In this document: positions 59,894 to 64,000 of the stretch, one piece after another | How the letters are laid out: each line of letters starts with the position of its first letter | Numbering within the stretch: position 1 is the stretch's first letter | Assembly: GCA_025999455.1 (NCBI GenBank) | Contig: AP024683.1 | Span: 1,123,501 to 1,187,500 of the forward strand | Length of the DNA: 64,000 nt | Reading direction: 5' to 3' | Origin: Geminicoccaceae bacterium | GTDB taxonomy: Bacteria > Pseudomonadota > Alphaproteobacteria > Geminicoccales > Geminicoccaceae | The notes under the pieces: model-generated | The model's input: only the letters and a program-made list of their open reading frames with translations | What the model was told of the DNA's origin: nothing | The model's database searches: none | Position numbers and translations under genes: made by a program

Positions 59894-60735
59894 CGGCCGC
59901 CGTCGCTCCCCGGCACGGCCCGGGCCGTGGCGATCGGCCGGAAGGGCCGCGTTCCGCCGACCTCGAACGAGCCGATCGCCGCCTGCCCCTCGGGCCCGCC
60001 GAGCCAGTCGGCCAAGGCCCGGGCTTCGGCCACCTTCACGTGCGGGTGGCGGGCCGGGTTCACGAGGGTGACCGCGTAGACGTTCGAGAGCCGCGGATCG
60101 CCTTCGACCAGGACCACGAGACCGCGGCGGTTGGCGAAGCTCGCCCACGTGCCGCGGTCGGCGAGCGTGTAGGCACCCATGGCGGCCGCGATGTTCAAGG
60201 TCGCGCCCATGCCGGAGCCGGCCTCCCGGTACCACCCGCGCGCGGCGCTCCCGGGATCGATCCCGGCCGCCCGCCAGAGCTCCCGCTCTCGCTCGTGCGT
60301 CCCGCTCGCGTCGCCGCGGCTCACGAAAGGGGCACCCGAAGCCGCGATCGCCCGGAATGCCGCGAGGACGTCGCGGCCGCGCGCGCCGGCCGGATCCTCG
60401 GCCGGGCCCACGAGCAGGAAGTCGTTGGCCATGATCTCCCGTCGGTCGATGCCGAAGCCCGCCGCCACGAACGCCTCTTCGCTCGGCGGATGGTGGAGGA
60501 GGAGGAGATCGGCATCGCCCCGCTCGCCGAGCTTCAAGGCCTGGCCCGTCCCCACCGCCACGACTTTGACCCGGATGCCGCTCGCTTTCTCGAAGCGCGG
60601 CAGGAGGTAGCCCAACAGACCGGAGTTCTCGGCCGAGGTCGTGGTCGCGAGGAGGATCGAACGGTCGGCCGCCCGGCTCGCCGAGACAGGAGCGCCGAGG
60701 GCCAGGGCCAGGAAGACGCGGCGGGGCAGCTGCAT
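59890..60735 (-). CDS. tupA: Tungstate/molybdate-type ABC transporter substrate-binding protein
   Basis: This is a 281-residue periplasmic protein. The signal peptide MQLPRRVFLALALGAPVSAS ends near SRAADRS. The oxyanion-binding signature TTTSAENSGL, followed by LLPRFEKASGIRVKVVAVGT and the GDADLLLLHHPPSEEAFVAA and FVSRGDASGTHERE blocks, matches TupA. Serines and threonines in TTTS and SRGDxSGT wrap the oxyanion. Tungsten is used in some formate dehydrogenases. It lies 23 bp after the ATPase gene in the order coiled coil, permease, ATPase, binding protein. Confidence 0.92.
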   Translation of the reverse strand: MQLPRRVFLALALGAPVSASRAADRSILLATTTSAENSGLLGYLLPRFEKASGIRVKVVAVGTGQALKLGERGDADLLLLHHPPSEEAFVAAGFGIDRREIMANDFLLVGPAEDPAGARGRDVLAAFRAIAASGAPFVSRGDASGTHERERELWRAAGIDPGSAARGWYREAGSGMGATLNIAAAMGAYTLADRGTWASFANRRGLVVLVEGDPRLSNVYAVTLVNPARHPHVKVAEARALADWLGGPEGQAAIGSFEVGGTRPFRPIATARAVPGSDGGR

Positions 60736-60758
60736 CGGCCGGTTCCCTCGCGCGCGGC

Positions 60759-61511
60759 TCAGGCGAGCAGCTCGCCGGCCAGGAAGGCGCCGGCCTCGCG
60801 GCTCGACGGCCGGGCGAAGAAGGCAGCGGCCTCGCTCGCCTCGACGAGCCGGCCCGCGTGGAGAAAGAGCACGTCCTCGGCGAGGCGGCGGGCCTGGCCG
60901 AGATCGTGGGTGCTCATGACGATCGTGACCCCGCGGCCGGCGAGGTCGCGGACGATCGCCTCGACCATCCGGGTGGCGGCCGGGTCGAGGCTCGCGGTCG
61001 GCTCGTCCAGGAGGAGGAGTTGGGGACGGAGCGCCCAAGCGCGGGCGAGCGCCAGGCGCTGCTGCTCGCCGCCCGAAAGGGAGCGGGCGGCGCGCCCCTC
61101 GAAACCCTCGAGACCGACGAGGGCCAAGGCCTCGGCGATGCGAGCCCGACGTTCGCGCCGGAGAACGCCGCGGGCGGCGAGCGCCACGGTGAGATCACCC
61201 CGCACCGATCGGCGCAGCAGCACGGGCTTCTGGAAGACGAAGGCCTGAGCGAGCCGGCGCCGGGCGGGGTCGGGCTCGGCCCAACGCAAGCGGCCGCGGG
61301 AGGGCGGCACGAGCCCGTGCAGGACGCGCAGGAGCAGGCTCTTGCCGGCGCCGTTGGGGCCCAGGATCAGGGTGCAGCGCCGCGGTCGGAGCGTGAAGGA
61401 GAGGCCGTCGAGCAGGCGCTTGCCGCCGAGCTCGACGACCAGGCCCTCGACCTCGAGCGGCAGGAGCGGCGCGGGTTCGGGCCCGGGCGCGGCGGCGAGC
61501 CGGCCGATCAT
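60759..61511 (-). CDS. tupC: Tungstate-type ABC transporter ATP-binding protein
   Basis: This is a 250-residue ABC ATPase. Walker A is ILGPNGAGKSLLLRVLHG, the signature LSGGEQQRLALARAWALR, Walker B LLLLDEPTASLD, and the switch His in MSTHDLGQARRL. Its ATG at 61511 overlaps the permease TGA (ATGA). It powers uptake of the oxyanion delivered by the binding protein. Confidence 0.93.
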   Translation of the reverse strand: MIGRLAAAPGPEPAPLLPLEVEGLVVELGGKRLLDGLSFTLRPRRCTLILGPNGAGKSLLLRVLHGLVPPSRGRLRWAEPDPARRRLAQAFVFQKPVLLRRSVRGDLTVALAARGVLRRERRARIAEALALVGLEGFEGRAARSLSGGEQQRLALARAWALRPQLLLLDEPTASLDPAATRMVEAIVRDLAGRGVTIVMSTHDLGQARRLAEDVLFLHAGRLVEASEAAAFFARPSSREAGAFLAGELLA

Positions 61512-62230
61512 CCCTCGATCCGCCGCGCCATCCGCTGGAGCCCGGCGGCGGCGAGGTTGACGGCGAGCACCACGAGGATCAGCACGAAGCCGAGCGCCAG
61601 GGCCTGTTCGAGGGCGCCTTTGCTGGTCTCGAGGGCGATCGCCGTCGTCATCGTGCGGGTGTGGCCGCGGATGTTGCCGCCGACGATCAAGATGGCACCC
61701 ACTTCCGCAGCCGCCCGGCCGAACCCGGCGAGACAGGCGGTGGCGAGCCGGTAGCGGGCATCGACGAGGAGGACCGGCACGGCCGCGAGCGGGCGCAGGC
61801 CGAGCGAGGCCAGATGTTCGCGATAATCCTCGAGCAGGTCCGTGACCGCCTGGCGGGCGAGGGCGGCGACGATCGGGGTGACCAGGATCGTCTGGGCGAT
61901 CACCATGGCGGTCGGCGTGAACAGGAGCCCGTGGTCACCGAGCGGCCCGGATCGCGAGAGGAGGAGGTAGACGAGAAGGCCCACGACGACCGGCGGCAGG
62001 CCCATGCCGGCATTCACGAGGAGGACGAGCGCGCCGCGACCGGGGAAGCGGGCGAGGGCGAGCAGCGCCCCGAGCGGCAGGCCCAGCATCGCGGCGAGCG
62101 CCGTCGCGGCGAGGCTCACCTCGAGCGAGAGGGCGACGATCGCCAAAAGCTCGGGGTCGGCGCTCCAGAGGAGCCGGAGCGCCGTAACCGCCGCCTCGCC
62201 GATCTCGCCCGAGATGCCGAGTGGACCCAC
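61508..62230 (-). CDS. tupB: Tungstate-type ABC transporter permease
   Basis: This is a 240-residue inner-membrane protein with about five to six helices. LSLEVSLAATALAAMLGLPL, LPPVVVGLLVYLLLSRSGPL and the EAA-like loop ASLGLRPLAAVPVLLVDARY are present, then AGFGRAAAEVGAILIVGGNI, RGHTRTMTTAIALETSKG, which is diagnostic of TupB. The start is GTG 62230, 8 bp after the stop of the small coiled-coil gene, so no promoter fits between them. Confidence 0.92.
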   Translation of the reverse strand: MGPLGISGEIGEAAVTALRLLWSADPELLAIVALSLEVSLAATALAAMLGLPLGALLALARFPGRGALVLLVNAGMGLPPVVVGLLVYLLLSRSGPLGDHGLLFTPTAMVIAQTILVTPIVAALARQAVTDLLEDYREHLASLGLRPLAAVPVLLVDARYRLATACLAGFGRAAAEVGAILIVGGNIRGHTRTMTTAIALETSKGALEQALALGFVLILVVLAVNLAAAGLQRMARRIEG

Positions 62231-62237
62231 GCCGGAC

Positions 62238-62507
62238 TCAGGGGGAGGTCGGCTGCGCGCCCTCGAGCCGGGCGATCCGCTCCTCGAGGCGCTTCAACTG
62301 ACGCTGGACCCCGCCCCAGGCGATGTGCTCGCTCGAATAGCGCAGCACCATGCCGGTCAGCACGGTCATCTCGTCGCCGAGCTCGACGTCCCGGCTCTCG
62401 GCTTTCTCGAGGCGGTTTCCCATCCGATCGAGCTGCTCGCGGATCTGCCGCAGCTCCTCGAGCACGCGCTGAAGCTGGGTGGCGATGAATTCCAGGCTGA
62501 CCGTCAT
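62238..62507 (-). CDS. Small coiled-coil protein (89 residues) upstream of tupB
   Basis: The frame from ATG 62507 reads MTVSLEFIATQLQRVLEELR, QIREQLDRMGNRLEKAESRD, VELGDEMTVLTGMVLRYSSE and HIAWGGVQRQLKRLEERIAR, with heptad-spaced leucines and charged residues. This is clearly an alpha-helical coiled coil with no membrane segment. It is 7 bp before the tupB GTG and must be in one transcript with it. No known tup component has this form. A role in the transporter or as an unrelated cytoskeletal/adapter protein is open. Confidence 0.75.
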   Translation of the reverse strand: MTVSLEFIATQLQRVLEELRQIREQLDRMGNRLEKAESRDVELGDEMTVLTGMVLRYSSEHIAWGGVQRQLKRLEERIARLEGAQPTSP

Positions 62508-62590
62508 CGGGCCGCGACCGATCCTTTCTCCTCGAAACAGTTTAGCAGAGCCCGCCGTCGCCGGCCATCGCAGGCGCCCGGGCGGCGCCG

Positions 62591-63982
62591 TCAGGCCATG
62601 GGCCATGGCGGCAAAGGTGCCCGGAGCCGTTCGAAGGCCCGCGCCATCTGCAAGACGCCCCGATCGTCGAAGCGCTTGCCGACGATCTGCAGGCCGATCG
62701 GCAGCCCTTCCGGATCGACCCCGCAGGGGACCGAGCAAGCCGGCTGCTCGGACTGGTTGAAGGGGGCCGTGAACACGATGTGCTCGAAAGGCCGCTCCAG
62801 ATCGTTTCCGGGGCAGGCGTCCTCGGCCGCGAAGGGCGGGATCGGCAGGGTCGGGGTCAAGAGATAGTCGACGCGGTTCAGCACCGCCTGGCAGCGGGCG
62901 CGCATCTCGAACAGCTTGGCGAGCGCGCGTGCCCCCTCGATCGCGCTCGAACGCACCGCCGCCATCGCCCAGTCGCGCACGAAGGGGAGGCATCCGGCCA
63001 GTCGCTCGGGCGCGAGGTCGAGGAGCTGGGCGGCGAGCCGGGCGCGGAAGAAGAGGTCGAGGGCGTGGTAGAGCTCGGGCTCGAGGAAGGGCTCGACCGG
63101 CTCGACCACCGCCCCGGCCGCTTCGAAGCGCCGCGCCGCGTCCAGGATCGCGGCACGGATCGGCTCGGTGACCGGCAGGCCCGCGCCGATGTCGAGGCAG
63201 AGGCCGAAGCGTACGCCCTTCGGGTCACGGTCGAGGTTCGCCGCGAAGTCCTGCCGCTCGTAGGGGAGCGCCATGAAGTCGCGCGGGTCGGGCTTCGCGA
63301 GCTCGTCCATGAGGAGGGCGGCATCGCGCACGGTCCGGGTCATGGGCCCGGTCACCCGACCGAGGAAGGGCGGGTCGATCGGCACCCGGCCGAGGCTCGG
63401 CTTCAAGGCGAAGATCCCGCACCAGGCGGCCGGCAGGCGGACCGAGCCGCCGATGTCGGTGCCGAGCGCCAAAGGCCCGTAGCCGGCCGCGACCGCGGCG
63501 CCGGCCCCCGAGCTCGAGCCCGAGGTGTTCTTCGCGGGGTTCCAGGGGTTGCGGGTGACGCCGTGGAAGCTCGAGACACCCGAGGCGAGCATGCCGAAAT
63601 CGGGCATCGTGGTTTTGGCGAGGAAGACGCAGCCGGCTTCGCGCAGCCGGGCCGCGGGTGGCGCGTCGGTCCCGGCCACGGGCCCGCCGGCCAAGGCCCG
63701 GGTCCCGATCGGGGTCGGCGCCCCGGCGGTCACGATGTTGTCCTTGATCGTCACGGGCACGCCGTCGATCGGCGAGAGCGACTCGCCCCGCTGCCAGCGC
63801 GCCTCGCTCTCGCGCGCCTGCTCGAGCGCCCGGTCGGCGAAGAGCAGATAGACCGCGTTGAGGGTGCGGTCGCAGGCTTCGATGCGGTCGAGGGCGGCCT
63901 TCGTCGCCTCGACCGGGGAGAGCGTCTTCGCCCGGAAGGCGGCCGCGAGCTCGGCGGCCGAGAGATCGTGGATCGCGGTCAT
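62591..63982 (-). CDS. Amidase (amidase signature family)
   Basis: This is a 463-residue amidase. The Ser-cisSer-Lys triad is in VPVTIKDNIVTAGAPT (Lys), NTSGSSSGAGAAVAAGYGPL (cis-Ser) and LGTDIGGSVRLPAAWCG (nucleophile Ser). SPIDGVPVTIKDN and FALKPSLGRVPI are typical. Members hydrolyse amides such as nicotinamide, indole-acetamide or aminoacyl-tRNA (GatA). The wide C-terminal part with LPIPPFAAEDACPGND suggests a catabolic amidase, not GatA. The full gene lies within the window, with TGGCGAGAGGAGACGAGC upstream of ATG. Confidence 0.92.
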   Translation of the reverse strand: MTAIHDLSAAELAAAFRAKTLSPVEATKAALDRIEACDRTLNAVYLLFADRALEQARESEARWQRGESLSPIDGVPVTIKDNIVTAGAPTPIGTRALAGGPVAGTDAPPAARLREAGCVFLAKTTMPDFGMLASGVSSFHGVTRNPWNPAKNTSGSSSGAGAAVAAGYGPLALGTDIGGSVRLPAAWCGIFALKPSLGRVPIDPPFLGRVTGPMTRTVRDAALLMDELAKPDPRDFMALPYERQDFAANLDRDPKGVRFGLCLDIGAGLPVTEPIRAAILDAARRFEAAGAVVEPVEPFLEPELYHALDLFFRARLAAQLLDLAPERLAGCLPFVRDWAMAAVRSSAIEGARALAKLFEMRARCQAVLNRVDYLLTPTLPIPPFAAEDACPGNDLERPFEHIVFTAPFNQSEQPACSVPCGVDPEGLPIGLQIVGKRFDDRGVLQMARAFERLRAPLPPWPMA

Positions 63983-64000
63983 GCTCGTCTCCTCTCGCCA

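Overview
The window is very GC-rich (about 70 percent by eye) with strong G/C bias at third codon positions, frequent GTG and TTG starts, compact operons and many 4-base stop/start overlaps. Together with the gene families (two TRAP transporters, a MocR regulator, NnrS, a divergent PEP carboxylase, DUF1295/DUF2878 lipid genes, an amino acid:[carrier protein] ligase) this points to an aerobic alphaproteobacterium, perhaps of the Rhodospirillales/Geminicoccales kind. The genus cannot be fixed from this window. It is chromosomal, with no transposase, integrase, phage structural gene, rRNA, recognisable tRNA or CRISPR array seen.

Layout. 0-3.1 kb: an aldo/keto reductase of the L-fucose dehydrogenase type, a candidate minus-strand small RNA with its own terminator, and two tandem GNAT-like paralogs. 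3-10.6 kb: a minus-strand TRAP transporter (Q-M-P), a divergent ammonium channel gene with a strong terminator, and a methanethiol oxidase (SBP56) gene followed by a histidine-bearing membrane protein. 10.6-16.8 kb: the least ordinary stretch. A carrier protein and an aaRS-like amino acid:[carrier protein] ligase are translationally coupled. 1.7 kb downstream on the same strand lies a fused double alpha/beta hydrolase whose second half has a Cys nucleophile. Both sides of the hydrolase carry three-copy tandem repeats (198 bp and about 225 bp) in otherwise gene-poor DNA. 16.9-21.2 kb: a VOC dioxygenase, a 50-residue membrane protein missed by length filters, and a second TRAP transporter.

21.3-33.2 kb: a MocR regulator divergent from pyruvate kinase, an MT-A70 adenine methylase overlapping the pyruvate kinase stop, an M19 dipeptidase, a secreted beta-helix protein, a flavodoxin-fold reductase, a DUF4139 protein, NnrS and a divergent cyclase, and an unknown protein. 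33.4-43.4 kb: a cell-wall hydrolase, a zinc alcohol dehydrogenase, a P1B-type ATPase fused to a hemerythrin domain, a DHDPS-family lyase, a DUF2878-DUF1295-CFA-synthase-like operon, a D-2-hydroxyacid dehydrogenase and a class III aminotransferase. 43.5-53 kb: ferrochelatase, a DMT exporter, ZapE, two small secreted proteins, an RraA-family protein, a PAT-like acetyltransferase, an aldehyde dehydrogenase, two tandem Uma2 nucleases and an HpcH aldolase. 53-64 kb: a divergent PEP carboxylase, an SDR, E1 alpha and beta of a 2-oxoacid dehydrogenase, an FkbM methyltransferase, a tungstate-type ABC transporter (tupABC) with a small coiled-coil gene, and an amidase.

Overall the window describes a heterotroph that scavenges organic acids (TRAP), ammonium and an oxyanion, and handles C3/C4 metabolism (pyk, ppc, E1, lyases). 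The best candidate for a poorly described system is the carrier-protein locus at 11.9-16.8 kb. There the ligase would load an amino acid onto a dedicated carrier protein, and the Cys-type hydrolase domain is a plausible but unproven acceptor or transferase.
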